A stretch of DNA of 64,000 nt from Rhytidiadelphus loreus (GCA_947034895.1 OX344765.1:22635001-22699000), one strand, 5' to 3'; counted from the stretch's first letter, positions 1-11,094 are shown. Numbers and translations: made by a program. Notes: generated by a model not told the origin, from the sequence alone.

Positions 1-345
1 CCGAAAAACAAGATTGTTCATAACTTTCACATTACTAATCCAAATGGAATGAATCAAAGCTTCACATGTAGAAAAAAATATTATCTTTAAGAAGAAAAAA
101 ATTAAAAAATTAATTTTAATTTTTTGTAGATTTCTTTTTCTGCCTGGTGACGTGAAAATTATGTTTAAGATGCCATAACTTTTGCTCCTGGGCACCAATT
201 GAAATAAAATTTATATTCCCATGAAGCTAATAAGATTTCATATCTTATGAGAAGGTTTCAGAAAGTTTTACTAAAAATTGAGATGATAGGAACCTGCCCG
301 AAATTCATTTTGTCTCCCGAGGGGACAATGGTCCTTTAGAGGATA
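1..345 (+). mobile_element. Partial TTAA-type element (subfamily E1), cut by window edge
   Basis: This is the 3' part of a non-coding element of the same subfamily as those at 28,176-29,098 and 50,662-51,595. Shared landmarks are the start 'ccgaaaaacaagattgttc', the 'gaatcaaagctt' block, the 'gctcctgggcacc' block, and the end 'ggggacaatggtcctttag'. The expected final GGGGTTAA has decayed to AGGATAA near 340-346. The 5' part lies outside the window. No coding capacity is visible. Confidence 0.6.
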
Positions 346-664
346 ATTGACGGCTAGAAAAAATTGCATTTCAAAGTTTAGGCACATTGAGCTTGCAATG
401 GATGGAGATTTTTACCCTAAAATTTGGATAGGATTTACTTCACAAGTTAACTTAAAAACATGGCTTTTCAAATATAACTTGATTAAAAAGTGAAATAAAC
501 CCCCCTAAAAATCACCATGATAAGAATTTAATATTTTGAACTACCAGGAAAAAGAATTCACTAGAAATCATAAACATTCAATCACAATCAATTTTACAAA
601 GAATTTTCAAATTTTGGCTTCAAATTTAATTGAAATGTACATTAGAGTGTAGTGGTTGATTTAA
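346..664. other. AT-rich DNA without recognisable feature
   Basis: I see no gene, repeat boundary or motif I can support between the first element and the TTAA at 661-664. Confidence 0.5.
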
Positions 665-1456
665 CCCCCAAATATGGTCCATCAGAATTTTCAGGCTCAT
701 TTTGCAGTGGGCAATTAAATTTGTTTGATTAGTTTAAAAAGTAAAATCGAGCAATTTTTAGAGTTAACTATTGAAAACTATCATTTTTTACTAAGAAAGG
801 TACATATATGATTGTTGAGAGGTCTCCAAAGCCATATATGTCCATTAGTGGAAGAGTAAAGCTTGCTAATTTTACTTCATTTTCCAACTTTGAGCAATTT
901 CACTTGATTTGAGATCTAAAAACTTGTACTTATTCATTTGCTTTGAAAATGGTCCCAACGTAAAGAGTAAAGTGTTTTCATGATTTTCACCATTGAAAAT
1001 TTAAACAAGGAAGTGTTGATTTGGAGTTATTTGTAATTTATACTTATAAAATAAAATTGCATCTCAACAATTGCAAGGTGGATCATTGTGTAATGAGTAT
1101 AATAGCTTTTCAAGTGATATTAAGTTTTTTGAAAGGACATTTTAGTGTGCTAACATAGTTTCTAGTTGTTCATGTCACCTCGAATCCCAAAAAACATTTA
1201 TGTGCAAATTTCTGAAACATTGTAGGAAGGGACAACATATTAAAAATAAAAAATGTACATTTCTCTTGTTATAATCTCACAACTCTTATGCAATTTTGTA
1301 CTCAAAATTGGTGTTCATACTAATAAGCAAGCCCTTTAAACATCCATACGGTTAGATTTTGAAAAAACAACAATTTGCATCAATGGAGATAACTATAAGC
1401 CCGTGTTCTTTTTTCATGGAAAAAACACACTCGAAAAGGCTTAGGGCACTTAGGGG
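665..1456. mobile_element. Candidate TTAA-flanked non-autonomous element (792 bp)
   Basis: TTAA stands on both sides (661-664 and 1,457-1,460). The interior starts CCCCCAAATATGGTCC and ends CACTTAGGGG, so the outermost bases are inverted copies (CCCCyAA). Similarity inside the ends is weak, and I did not find a second copy in this window. It may be a third subfamily of the TTAA elements or a chance pairing. It has no open frame of note. Confidence 0.35.
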
Positions 1457-1460
1457 TTAA

Positions 1461-3261
1461 CCATATGGATATGATCAATGGAATATATTTTAGAACTATT
1501 ATTTGAGAGTAGTCGTTAAATTTATTTTTCTAACTTGCATTTTATAATACATCTTTACCAATTTTGAAAATTTAGACTATTCCTATTCATATGGAATAAA
1601 ATAATAAATATAAATGAAGATTTTAGCTGTACTTTGGATACAAGTATTTTCAAACAAATTTGGGCCTCAAAACACAATAATCATGAAGGGTTTTAATTAA
1701 AAAACATATTAAATTTATATCTAGTTTCATAACCGCTTCAAATCATGTGTAATTTGACAAATATCAAAAAACATACGAACGTTTCATTTTTGCAAAAGTA
1801 GCAGAAGTCAACAAGAATTTGGCCATCATTAGATGGGATTTGGACTGCAGGAAACGCGCTGCGCTGTGAGCGCAACAGTCTGACGTGGCCGAGTGACGGC
1901 CATGTCATTGGGGGAAAAAAATAATAATTTACTTCTAAATTTTTTTGGTAATACAACACCCAACGCTTCCTTGTTGCATTGGGAACAGATTCAAAAATAG
2001 TCATGAAATGGCCCTCCAGTGCAGCTGAAACACATCTAATGCTATAAATTTAAATAAGTTTTTCTTCAATAATCATTGTTCACAATTTTCTTCAGTGTTT
2101 CATATACTGTTCAAGTTTCTTTATTAATATACAAACCAAAATATTTTAATTTTAGATTAACCTCGCCAAATAAAGATTTGGAAAAGCAGAAATGAGCTAG
2201 AAAATCAGTTTTGATGACCTATTGTTTTGTATTATTTTGGAATTAGATGTAAATTCTAAATTTTTTAAATTTAAAAATAAATTAAAAATGAGGAAATGAC
2301 CTCCAGATATAAGAAAATGAGAATAACTAAGAGATTTTTGAAAGTAAAGTTATATATATGCTCAATTACATTCAATGTCAAACTTATATTCTTGCCAATA
2401 CCATTTGAATTTTTAATTACAATTTAGATGTGTTTCTAGACAAAAAGAGGTCATTTTTTTCTTAGGAGTTTTCTAAAATAAATTAACGTTTGTGATAGAA
2501 CCTAGTAATGGGGGGACTTTTTAAAGAAAACATAGTTCATATTCTATTAATTGTTTACGTTTTTTCATTTTTCCCACAACGTTATGATCTAGGCTACATT
2601 TTGTCATTAAAGACTTGAGGTTTAAAAATAGACCATAACAAGGCTCTATTCAAACAACATCAGAAAACTAATACATTGGATAATTTCTTTTTATTGTTCA
2701 AAAATAAAACCCAATTCCAATGGGAATATGGGATTCTATTGCATTCAATTTTGATGGTGTGCTTAATTAGATGAAATGTGTTGTTGTACAACACATTGCA
2801 TGTTGGTATTGTAGTTTGTAGATATAGTAAATATAATTTTTTGGGAGGAAGAATTGAATGTGCACTTTTATCTTCAAACCAATATTTTTCACCCTTGAAA
2901 AAATTGGAAATCAACTTGAACCAAGTACCATGGTTCCATACCAAGACTATACCTTTACAAATAAATAATGATATTATATATAATTTTTTAGGATTAAAAA
3001 ATAAATTTGATTTCAATAAAAACTAATTTATTCTAATTTGTTTTATTTCTATGTAATAAATATACAAAAAGTAATTTTATATTTGAATTAAAACTCTTGA
3101 TTTTGAAAAAAAAATGTGAATTTTGGAATATGATAACCAATTATAATAACTTCAAAAATATATTTTTAATTTAGAACATGGTTTCTCCTTTTAAATCACA
3201 TCTTTTGCTATTGTCCTTGAAAAAAAGATAATCACACCTAATTGTGATCCCTTTTTAGAGT
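1461..3261. other. AT-rich intergenic DNA, no gene seen
   Basis: This is low-complexity A/T-rich sequence with only short random open frames. A small GC-richer patch lies at about 1,840-1,905. No exon-like frame, RNA gene or clear repeat end was found. Confidence 0.5.
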
Positions 3262-3745
3262 TCGTACCTTAAGTTTGGTTGGTTGTTTTGTTTGTTATGG
3301 TGAGATTTCTTGGATCATGGTCCCCTAGTCGTGTTCTTGATACCATTGGAAAGCTCTCTACAAGGTGGGGTGTTTGGGCTTTGTTTCACCGTGTTTAGAT
3401 ATATGGTGTGAAAATTATTGAATTAAAAAATTACTATTATTTTGATTTTGGATGTGGCACTGGCACAAGACAAACTAGTTATTATTATTACTTCTACTAC
3501 TATCCATACCTTAAGTTAGGCTATTTATTTGTTTATTTGTTACAGTGAGATCTCATAGACCGAACGTCCTCCTATCGCAATCTTGGTACTGCTAGAAAGC
3601 CCTCAACAAGGAGGTGTATGATCTTTGTTTCATGAAGTTTGAACCTACATTGTGAAAGTTATTGAATAATGAATTTTTTCTAAATTAAAAAAAAATTAGA
3701 AAATTAATTTTCTTTACATTTTGGCTGTGACAACGACACTACAGT
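3262..3745 (+). repeat. Two tandem diverged copies of a dispersed ~230-bp repeat
   Basis: The unit begins near CCTTAAGTTAGG, continues with 'gttacagtgagatctc', 'cgttcttggtacc' and 'agaaagctctc', and ends near 'ggcaccggcacaaggcacac'. Copies lie at about 3,262-3,475 and 3,517-3,745. A third copy lies at about 10,708-10,905, and fragments lie at 9,895-9,965. The copies are clearly diverged. The unit is non-coding and I cannot assign it to a transposon class. Confidence 0.55.
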
Positions 3746-3956
3746 AGTTTCTATTATTTATCATTATTATTTGTTCTCTGTTCTCACCTTCTAGGCTGTC
3801 AAATTTAGCGCGCAATGTTGCAGATCCCCTTTAAAATTCAATTTTTTCATCATTTTGACTTTCAATCCCCCATAAAGCCCCAATTCAGTCCTCCTTTCTG
3901 TTCCTATTTTTCCAAATGATTTTTGTCCACAACCGCAATGCCCATGCCGTGCCCTC

Positions 3957-3963
3957 TATAAAC
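3957..3963 (+). promoter_or_regulatory. TATA box candidate for the pseudokinase gene
   Basis: TATAAAC stands just upstream of the switch from AT-rich to GC-rich sequence and in the right orientation for the gene at 5,148. The transcription start would fall near 3,990. The leader would then be about 1.1 kb, long but possible with a leader intron. No transcript evidence is available here. Confidence 0.4.
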
Positions 3964-4054
3964 GACAGAAAGGTAAAAAAAAGCCAAAAGTAACCAAACG
4001 ATTGCCTGACCCACCCCTACAAAAGTAAAAAGTAAAAAGCAAAAGACTCTGAAA

Positions 4055-4078
4055 CTCACTCACTCACTCACTCACTCA
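4055..4078 (+). repeat. (ACTC)n microsatellite in the 5' leader region
   Basis: About six tandem ACTC tetramers lie between the TATA candidate and the GC-rich leader. On the transcript this would be a pyrimidine/AC-rich stretch. Confidence 0.8.
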
Positions 4079-4080
4079 AG

Positions 4081-5147
4081 TTAGTAACTTACTGCCAGGA
4101 GGTACCATAGTAAGTAGTAAGAAGCGAGGGTCGTTAGTCAGTTAGAGGAGTCACCCCGAACCTTCCTCGAACCTCCCCCCAAGACTCCCGCTTTGGCCGA
4201 GTCTTCTCTGGCGTCGTCTTCCTTGCTTGCTCCCCAGCGGATTTCTTCGGGGATTCCTATTGTTTCGAGTCTCGAGCCCCGCTCGCCCCGCCAGCCCGCC
4301 AGCCCTCCATAGCTACGCCTTCCCTATCTCGCAACGGCAGTTTGCAAGCTCCTCATTTGCTGGGTTGCAGAAGAGTTTTGCTTTCGTTGGGTGGAGTAGT
4401 TTTTGCGAAGTTTTTGCGAACGTTTGCGTCGTCCTTTTGGCGTCGTTGCGATTCTGCTTCTTCTGGGATCTCCACCGAAGAGTTGCACTCCCCCCTCCAG
4501 CTCCCCATCCCTCCTCCCTGCCATGGGAGCCCTCGCGAGGAGTGGCAACGACGTTGGGGTGGGGACGATGGGTGGCCGGGTGGGGGAGATTCTTTCGGAG
4601 GGAGCTCGGCGAAGATCTTGAACGGATTCCGGGAGGGGTGCAGGATGGGGAAGGGTTTGGGTTGCTTCGGGTTTGAGGGTTTGATGGATTCGTGGTAAGG
4701 GTTTCGCGGATTGTTGCGGACGTGTGCGTGCTCGCTCTGTAAGCTTCTGTCATGTTCTGGAGATTGAAAGTTGGAAAACTGGGGGTCGATGATGAGTGTG
4801 TGCAGGTCGTGTCGTAGTGCGGCTTTGACCAGGTGGTAGTCTTGAGGGGAGGGGGAGAGGGAGAGGGAGAGGGGTGATAGTAGAGAGGGAGTAGTGGACG
4901 AGGAGAGTGTCCGAAATTCTCGTCGAGTGAGTGGTTGTATTAGAATTTGAGGATCCAAGGCGCGGCGTCGTGAGTCCAGCTGTGGAAATTGGTGTCTCGA
5001 TGCAAGGCCAGCTATGGTGATCTTAGGGTATGAAGTGTGGAAAGCAGGGGAGGTCGTGGAAAGAGTTGAAGAGGCGAAGGAAGTGAAGACGCGGGGAATG
5101 ATGTGCCGAACAGGGTTACCGAAGAATTAGTGGTTTAGAATTTCGCA
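4081..5147 (+). promoter_or_regulatory. GC-rich 5' leader of the pseudokinase gene, with possible intron
   Basis: The base composition differs sharply from the AT-rich flank and matches the following gene. Overlapping open frames on both strands (up to about 200 codons) are a by-product of high GC, and none looks like a known protein. In particular I find no leucine-rich repeats, so this is not a missing ectodomain exon. A possible leader intron runs 4,695-4,805 (cgtg|gtaagg to gtgtgcag|gtcgtg, 111 bp). A purine run (gagggagagg type) lies at about 4,850-4,875. In-frame TAG at 5,137-5,139 closes the frame just before the ATG at 5,148. Confidence 0.45.
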
Positions 5148-6476
5148 ATGAAAGGTGCGACTATGAATCGTGTGGGTGGGGTGGTGGGTGGGGTTTGCAT
5201 TCTCGCGGCGTCTGCGTCAGGTCGCTTACTGCACGAGACGTCGCGAGCATTGGTAGGGATTGAGGTCTCGCCCACGGCCAGTCCTTCAGTAATGCCACCA
5301 GCATCAGCAAGCGGCGGTAGCAAACCCCATTACTGGATCTACCTGGCGGGGTTTGGATCCGCGCTGATGCTGGTGATTCTGATTTCCGTCGCCGCCATCG
5401 CGTATTTCCGTCACAAGCGTCGTTCCACAGCGGTGCGTCCGTGGAAGCAAGGGATGAGCGGTCAGCTCCAGCGCGTGTTCGACACCACCGCGCCGCTGCT
5501 GAAACGGGAGGAAGTCGAACTTGCCTGCGAGGATTTCAGCAACATCATCGGGTCATCCTCCGACAACGTGGTATATAAAGGTACGCTCTCGAATGGGACC
5601 GAGATCGCGGCCACCAGCATGCGCGTGTCCGCGGACAGCTGGAGCACGCCGAAGGAGCTTTCGTTTCGTCGCAAGGTGGAAGCGCTGGCGCGCATGAAGC
5701 ATCCCCACTTGGTGAACCTCGTGGGCTATTCTTCCGAGGAGGAGCCGTTCACGCGCATCCTGGTCTTCGAGTACGCCAGCAACGGCACGCTCCACGACCA
5801 CTTGCACAACAAGGAGAGCGAGCATCTGGACTGGGCCACGCGCATGCGCATCGTCATGGGCACGGCGTTCGGGCTGGCATACATGCACCACGAGCTCGTC
5901 CCGCCCGCGAGCCACCTCAACTTGGACTCGCACGCCATCTTCCTCACCGATGACTACGCCGCGAAAGTGGCGAATTTCGCCGTGTCCAAAATGGCGCTGG
6001 CGAGGAGCGACAGACACCACAACAGGCCCAGCAGCTGGCTCACGCCGCGCGCGGCGCCCACCGGCTACGACGACAGCGACCCGGGCGCGGATCGACACAG
6101 CCCGGACTTCGAAAGCAACTTGTACAGTTTCGGCGTGCTGCTGCTGGAAGTCATCAGCGGGCGTGTGACGCACAGCGAGCACACGGGATCGCTCGTGGAC
6201 TGGGCCAACGAGTATCTCAATGACCCCAAGATGGTGTGGTATATGGTCGACCCCGCCTTGAAATCCTACAACCACGACGACCTAGTGGCGCTCTGCAAAA
6301 TCGTCAGCATGTGTCTCGCGTCGCGGAATCGGCGGCCGTCCATGCGCAAGGTCACATCCATGCTCACGGAGGTCCTCAAGCTCGCGCCTCAGGCTGTGGG
6401 ACCCAAATCTACAGCCAACTTGATGTGGGCGCAGCTGGAACTTCAAGATGATGACACCAATTCTGAGCAAGGGTGA
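5148..6476 (+). CDS. Membrane receptor-like pseudokinase (MRH1 / LRR-RLK VI-2 type), no LRR ectodomain
   Basis: A single-exon gene for 442 residues. Residues 6-25 are hydrophobic and could be a signal peptide. Residues about 27-60 form a short Ser/Pro/Ala-rich outside part starting RLLHETSRAL. Residues 62-87 form a membrane span, followed by basic RHKRR. Residues 115-412 form a protein-kinase fold close to plant MRH1 and its relatives, recognisable by VRPWKQGMSGQLQ, ACEDFSNIIGSSSDN, VVYKGTLSNG, EPFTRILVFEYASNGTL and SFGVLLLEVISG. The catalytic residues are gone. The ATP-binding Lys position is Thr156 (EIAATSM), HRD reads HLN (256-258), and DFG reads NFA (276-278). It should therefore signal by binding rather than by phosphorylation, as is known for this family. 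Relatives carry extracellular leucine-rich repeats and usually introns; both are missing here, which suggests a retrocopy or a 5' truncation. ATG 5,148 follows an in-frame stop; Met6 is the alternative start. Confidence 0.85.
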   Translation: MKGATMNRVGGVVGGVCILAASASGRLLHETSRALVGIEVSPTASPSVMPPASASGGSKPHYWIYLAGFGSALMLVILISVAAIAYFRHKRRSTAVRPWKQGMSGQLQRVFDTTAPLLKREEVELACEDFSNIIGSSSDNVVYKGTLSNGTEIAATSMRVSADSWSTPKELSFRRKVEALARMKHPHLVNLVGYSSEEEPFTRILVFEYASNGTLHDHLHNKESEHLDWATRMRIVMGTAFGLAYMHHELVPPASHLNLDSHAIFLTDDYAAKVANFAVSKMALARSDRHHNRPSSWLTPRAAPTGYDDSDPGADRHSPDFESNLYSFGVLLLEVISGRVTHSEHTGSLVDWANEYLNDPKMVWYMVDPALKSYNHDDLVALCKIVSMCLASRNRRPSMRKVTSMLTEVLKLAPQAVGPKSTANLMWAQLELQDDDTNSEQG

Positions 6477-6489
6477 TCTCAAGTCCCAC

Positions 6490-6890
6490 CACAACCGTTT
6501 TTCAGGGTTGAGTTCTGTCAATTGCTTGAAAGGATAGCGTTTCTGAAGTCTGATAAACTTTGCTGCTTGGAGGAGTGCTGAATTCTCCCTTGATTTCTAT
6601 CAATTCTTTTTTACGGATGGGAGTTTCAGTTAGTTTGACGAGGAAGTTTGCTACTCGGAGGGTCATGGAATTTCTTTGAAGGTTGGAGTACCAGCAGATT
6701 TGATGAAATTTGGTACTTGTGGGTTTATGGAATTCCTTTGAAGGACGGATTATCAGCAAATTTGATGAAACTTGCTACCTGGAGGGTTGGAGGATTCTAG
6801 TTTTTTTTTCGGTGGGTGGGTGGGGTGATTCTGTCAACTCTTTCAGGAAGGAGTTTTAGCAAGTTCGGTGATGTAGTTTAGGTGGAGGGG
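6490..6890 (+). repeat. Degenerate tandem repeat in the 3' region of the pseudokinase gene
   Basis: About five head-to-tail units of 60-100 bp start within 15 bases of the stop codon. Each unit runs from a 'tggaattcctttgaagg'-like block through 'tcagcaaatttgatgaa' to 'tttgctacttggagg'. The best pair is 6,661-6,722 and 6,723-6,784. It has no reading frame of its own and probably lies in the 3' untranslated region. Confidence 0.65.
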
Positions 6891-8150
6891 TGTGGAGTGA
6901 CCATGTCCCAGTTTTTAGCTAGTTGGGGGAATGAAGGAGACAATTGTGACTTGCCCTGATGTTACTGCTTTACATCACTTTGGGGGCTGCACTTGTACAG
7001 TAGTGGTTATTATCTTAACTTAACTAGTGTCTGTTTTATAACTCCAGCCTTTCTACGACTGTGAGCAGGTAGAGGCTGTTTTTTTTCATGAGGTAGGGAA
7101 ACATTCCAAGTAATGGGATATAGTGATAATTTTCAATTAAGGGAATACAGGCAGAAGCAGTAGGTTTGGGTTTGCATTGCTTGAACTCCCTGTCGACATT
7201 GCTGTAAGATATTGAGGCTACCGAGATCGATCCTTTGTATCCTACGCTTCCAATGACTGTATCCGGCGAGTACTGGTCTCCACACAAGGTTAGTTTCTCT
7301 CACTTTTTCAAGATCTAAATTTTTTTAAGTCTTCTTTCCAAATCTTCTCCGTGAGAGTTTCTTTCTATGGAAAAGAGCACCTTGCGCCACCAGCACGACT
7401 GGTTCAGTTAGTTGCTTTTGTTAGATATTGTGGAGGAGTTCTAATTATTTATTATGATTCTCTTTATAAAGTAATGTTTTCTATCTTTAGTTTGAGTTAC
7501 GAGTGAAGTGTGTTGCGGAATCCTCTCACCAACGGCTTGTAATGGTTTGGATGCTTTTTGTCAGGTCCCAGCATTTTATTTATGAGAACAGTGCGACATA
7601 GTTTTAAGTTTTTGACGTGGAGATCATGCTGCTGCTGTACATCATTGGATTGCCGTAGACGACGACTGCACCCATCTAGACCATCCAAACGAAAAGCAGT
7701 CACATGAATAAAATTGGGATACTAATCTTAGGAGAGATGTAGGAGTGCAACAAAATACAGGGCAGTGCAGTTTTGTGTGGACTTTGAGAAGAGATTTCTT
7801 GAGTTCCCTCATGCGTTATGATTTCATTTTTACGATAAAAGAGGCTTAGCCTTCTGACAGAGATTTCCACTTTCGACGGAACTCTGCTTGTGTGCCCTTG
7901 AAAGGTGGAAAATGTAAGCTTTAGTGTGGACCTTGAACTGTGACAAAAGTTCAATCAGGAACTTGTACTTTTACACTGCACAATAATGTATCACGGGCTA
8001 CACCTCAGTTACCTTTAGAAGGACGCCGCTCTTGAAGGACGCCGCAGGCTTGAAGTGTTCAATGTGTCCGATGGATGGATGACTTCACCTGATTTGGATG
8101 AAAAATATATCGTTTCTTCATCTAACTTTTTTGAGGGGGAATTTGTGGGA
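6891..8150 (+). other. Downstream region of the pseudokinase gene, GC-richer than flanks
   Basis: The sequence stays moderately GC-rich up to about 8,150 and then drops to AT-rich repeats. It may be 3' untranslated sequence or old single-copy DNA. Short open frames occur on both strands, but none resembles a protein I know. I see no firm poly-A signal; AATAAA occurs at about 7,707. Confidence 0.35.
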
Positions 8151-9276
8151 GTATATTTTGATTGAATACTGCTGCAAATTGTCTCATTATGGTATTATTG
8201 ACTTTTCTAAAGAAGAAGATGCTTAATTTATGGATCACCTCTGTAGTGTACTGTAGCCATTTCTTGTTGTTTAGTCTCCATGTGAATTTTAGCCATTAAA
8301 ATGATATTTTTGGAATTTGTGTCCAACTAATGAAATGAAGCTTTCGAAGTGCAGCTTCCCATTGAAAATTTTGAAAATTCCATTTGTTTCAAAAATGGAA
8401 AAAATAAATAAAAATAAAAAAATAGAAAATTTTGTAATTTTTGATATTGTATGACCATGGTTTGCTGATTTTCTAATTTTAGGGTGTCATGGTAACTTTG
8501 GTTCTTACTATGATGGTGTATGCTATATAATGTACATCTATGGTGAAAATTTCAGATTTCTCGAGTAATTTTTTTTTTGATATGATTTTTTTTCATTTTT
8601 TTCTTCAAAAATTCACAGTAATTATGAATTTTTCCAAAAAAAAATTGGAAATTTTATGACTTATAGTAGACACATGATTTCATTTCTGGAAAATAAATAT
8701 AAATTTTTTCATTCATATCCAGTTGCAAAATGGCAACAAATAGAGTGATGGACAATGAAGCTTATGGTCCTAGGGTTTAGACCTAGCTTGAAATTTCAAG
8801 GTGAGGATATTGAAGTTGTGAGGATCTAATCCCGTCTTCTATATTAACTTCTAATACCAACAACTTAGCTATTCTTACACTTGGAGTTTGGCAAATCGGT
8901 TGTAGTAGGTATGATTTCACTAAATGTTTTGAGGTCATTCATTTTTGAATGGAAATGGGATTGTATAGTGTCAAAACCTCCCATGTTGGATGATTGCATC
9001 ACAACTTCACAAGAGCATTATACTAATCTCTCATCAAATTAGAGTATACTTCCACTGCTTAATATTGGTTAAAATGTGATGTGATGCTAATAGTATCCAG
9101 ATAAATGTAGTCTTAGTATCCTTGGGGGCATTGTATGGGACACTGAGATGAATAAACTTTTTAATTTACACCAATTAAACTCAAAATTAGGTTAGAATTT
9201 TATCTTTTATCTTCTATTTTCTAAGTTGGGCACCTCCAAATGTATCATTGACCCAAAACTGCCATCTATACCTTAA
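8151..9276. other. AT-rich intergenic DNA, no gene seen
   Basis: I see A/T tracts and no exon-like frame. 'ggtcctagggtttagacc' near 8,765 is the only GC-richer spot. No repeat boundary can be supported. Confidence 0.5.
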
Positions 9277-9881
9277 CCCCTAAATTGAACAAAAAGACAA
9301 CATTTTGATAAGTTGTATCAATTTTTTTGAATTGTAACCATACAAATTCAAACTAGACATGCTAAAGATCACATAGGAAAAGAAAACACAAGAATATCAC
9401 TTATGAATTGGAAGATTATAATGTTTAATCATGAGGGTGTTAAAATTGTGAAAGTAATTTGAAGTCTTTGAATCCTCTTTTCACACGTCAAATCTAAAAA
9501 GATAGTCACCAAAAAAATATGTAGATAAAGTGCCTAACATACACAACCCCAAAAAATTTATGGCTTCTCAAAATCTACTCTACAATTTTTTTAAATGAAT
9601 TTCTAATGTGATTTTTCCTCCAAGATCTAGTGTATTTGAGTCTCATTTCCAAGAGCCCTTGACACTATGGAAAGTCAAGATTGCAATGGACACCCTTGTA
9701 CAAAATCTTGAATAGAAAAATCATAATCAATCATTTTCAAAATTGTATTTTTGATGCTAAAACTAGACTTCAAAAAGGCATTTTCAAAAATATAAACTAC
9801 TAAATATAGTATCTTGGTTAGGTTTTATTTAACTTCAAAGTATTTTCAACACCAAAATTTGGTGCCCTAGACATTTAGGAG
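9277..9881. mobile_element. TTAA-flanked non-autonomous element (605 bp)
   Basis: TTAA lies at 9,273-9,276 and 9,882-9,885. The 5' end is CCCCTAAATTGAAC and the 3' end is GACATTTAGGAG, whose complement is CTCCTAAATGTC. The outer ~9 bases are thus inverted copies with one mismatch. The interior is AT-rich and non-coding. It belongs to the same signature class as the 0.9-kb elements but is not clearly the same sequence family. Confidence 0.45.
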
Positions 9882-10021
9882 TTAAGTTGTTTTGTTTTGT
9901 TTGTTTATTTGATAAGCTAAGATCTAAGAAACCATGAGGCGTCGAGCGACATTCTTGGTACTATTAGAAATTGAATTAAATTATCTTTTATTTTGAAAAA
10001 ACCATAACTCCACATCACAGG

Positions 10022-10357
10022 CATTAGAGAAAAAATGAGGCCTATGGAGGATTGCTCCAGAGTGACCAAACAAGGCTATTATTTTCAAAGTAGTCCCTTG
10101 CTGGAATCTAGTTGCAGGGAAAGTCAACTTGGGTGAATATCGTTGGAGCAGTTAGCCCCGGTGACTAAAAATTTCAGTTTTTTAAAAGTTTTTTAGAAAA
10201 AAAAAATGTAAAACTGGGTTCTTGTGCCATTGAAAACTACAGGTTTGAGGTGGGTAATTTTAAGGGGGGAAAAAATTTTTTTTGCCAAAAAAAAGATAGG
10301 AGGGTAGTTTAGTTGCTACTGGAGCAGCCCTCAAGAGGCCTCATTTTTTCTTTAATG
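10022..10357. mobile_element. MITE family A, copy 1 (336 bp)
   Basis: The long terminal inverted repeats begin CATTAGAGAAAAAATGAGG and continue into a CCTCyGGAGG-like block. The other end reads GAGGCCTCATTTTTTC and then TTTAATG. The inside matches copy 2 at 14,782-15,141 over its whole length ('gtgaccaaacaaggctatt', 'aaagtagtccc', 'tggagcagccctc'). It carries no gene. The flank 'ccataactccacatcacag' / 'tccaaacgccacaa' has an uninterrupted relative at about 10,498-10,525, i.e. a paralogous empty site. I could not fix the target duplication. Confidence 0.75.
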
Positions 10358-10707
10358 GTCCAAACGCCACAATACAAAACCCTTAGCACTTCTTTTTGCC
10401 AAAAGTTTTCTATTTGTGCTAGTTTTGTGGCGTTTGGACCTGCGGTGTGAAAGTTATGAATTTTCTTAATTAAATTATCTTTTATTTTGGAAAACCCATA
10501 ACTTTCACATGGTACGTCCAAATGCCACAAAACAAAGACCTTGCACTCCTTTGTGCATAAAACTTTCTATTTGTAACAAGAATGCAAACTCTCACACTAA
10601 AACGTGGAATTCATTGAATTTCAAAGTTTTAATGAATTGAAAAAATTAGAAATTTGATTTTACTTTTATTTTGGTTGTGGCACCGGCACAGGGCACACTA
10701 GTCTATA
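10358..10707. repeat. Diverged repeats around MITE A insertion site
   Basis: This holds a block 'tccaaacgccacaa.acaaa.acc...ttgc' that occurs once directly after the MITE (10,358-10,410) and again at about 10,508-10,560. Each is paired with an inverted version, 'gtggcgtttggacctgcggtgtgaaagttatgaa', at about 10,430-10,460. It is non-coding. Confidence 0.45.
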
Positions 10708-10905
10708 CCTTAAGTTAGGTTGTTTGTTTGTTACAGTGAGATCTCCTCAACCATGCATCCCCCGGTTGCGTTCTTGGTACCGTCACAAAGCTCTCTTTGA
10801 TGAGGGGTGCATAGATTTTGTTTTGTGGCATTCCAACCTATGGTGTGAAAGTAAATGAATTTCAAAGTTTTTATGAATTAAAAAAATTAGAAAATTACTT
10901 CTTTT
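10708..10905 (+). repeat. Third copy of the CTTAAGTTAGG repeat
   Basis: It is homologous to 3,262-3,475 and 3,517-3,745: CCTTAAGTTAGGTTG, 'gttacagtgagatctc', 'ttgcgttcttggtacc', 'caaagctctc', 'ggtgtgaaagt'. It is followed by a poly-T tract at about 10,891-10,908. Confidence 0.55.
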
Positions 10906-11094
10906 TTTTTTGACACAAATGAAATGGAACTTCATTGCAAAAGAAAAGGAACAAGACCCCCGGCCACATGTGGCATGGACTTACTTTCACTTTGACAACT
11001 ACCATGGCATCGGCACAAGGCACAATAGTCATCACTACATGTACATCTCCAAAATCAATATGTACATATGTGGAAGAAACGTTTCCAAGAACCT

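Noticed and set aside
4353..4958. 201-codon minus-strand frame and several overlapping plus-strand frames in the leader
   Set aside because: They come from high GC and few chance stops. Composition is Ser/Pro/Arg-rich with no domain, and frames on both strands overlap.
5553..6275. 240-codon open frame on the minus strand inside the pseudokinase gene
   Set aside because: It is an antisense shadow of a GC-rich coding exon. The plus-strand frame has clear family homology.
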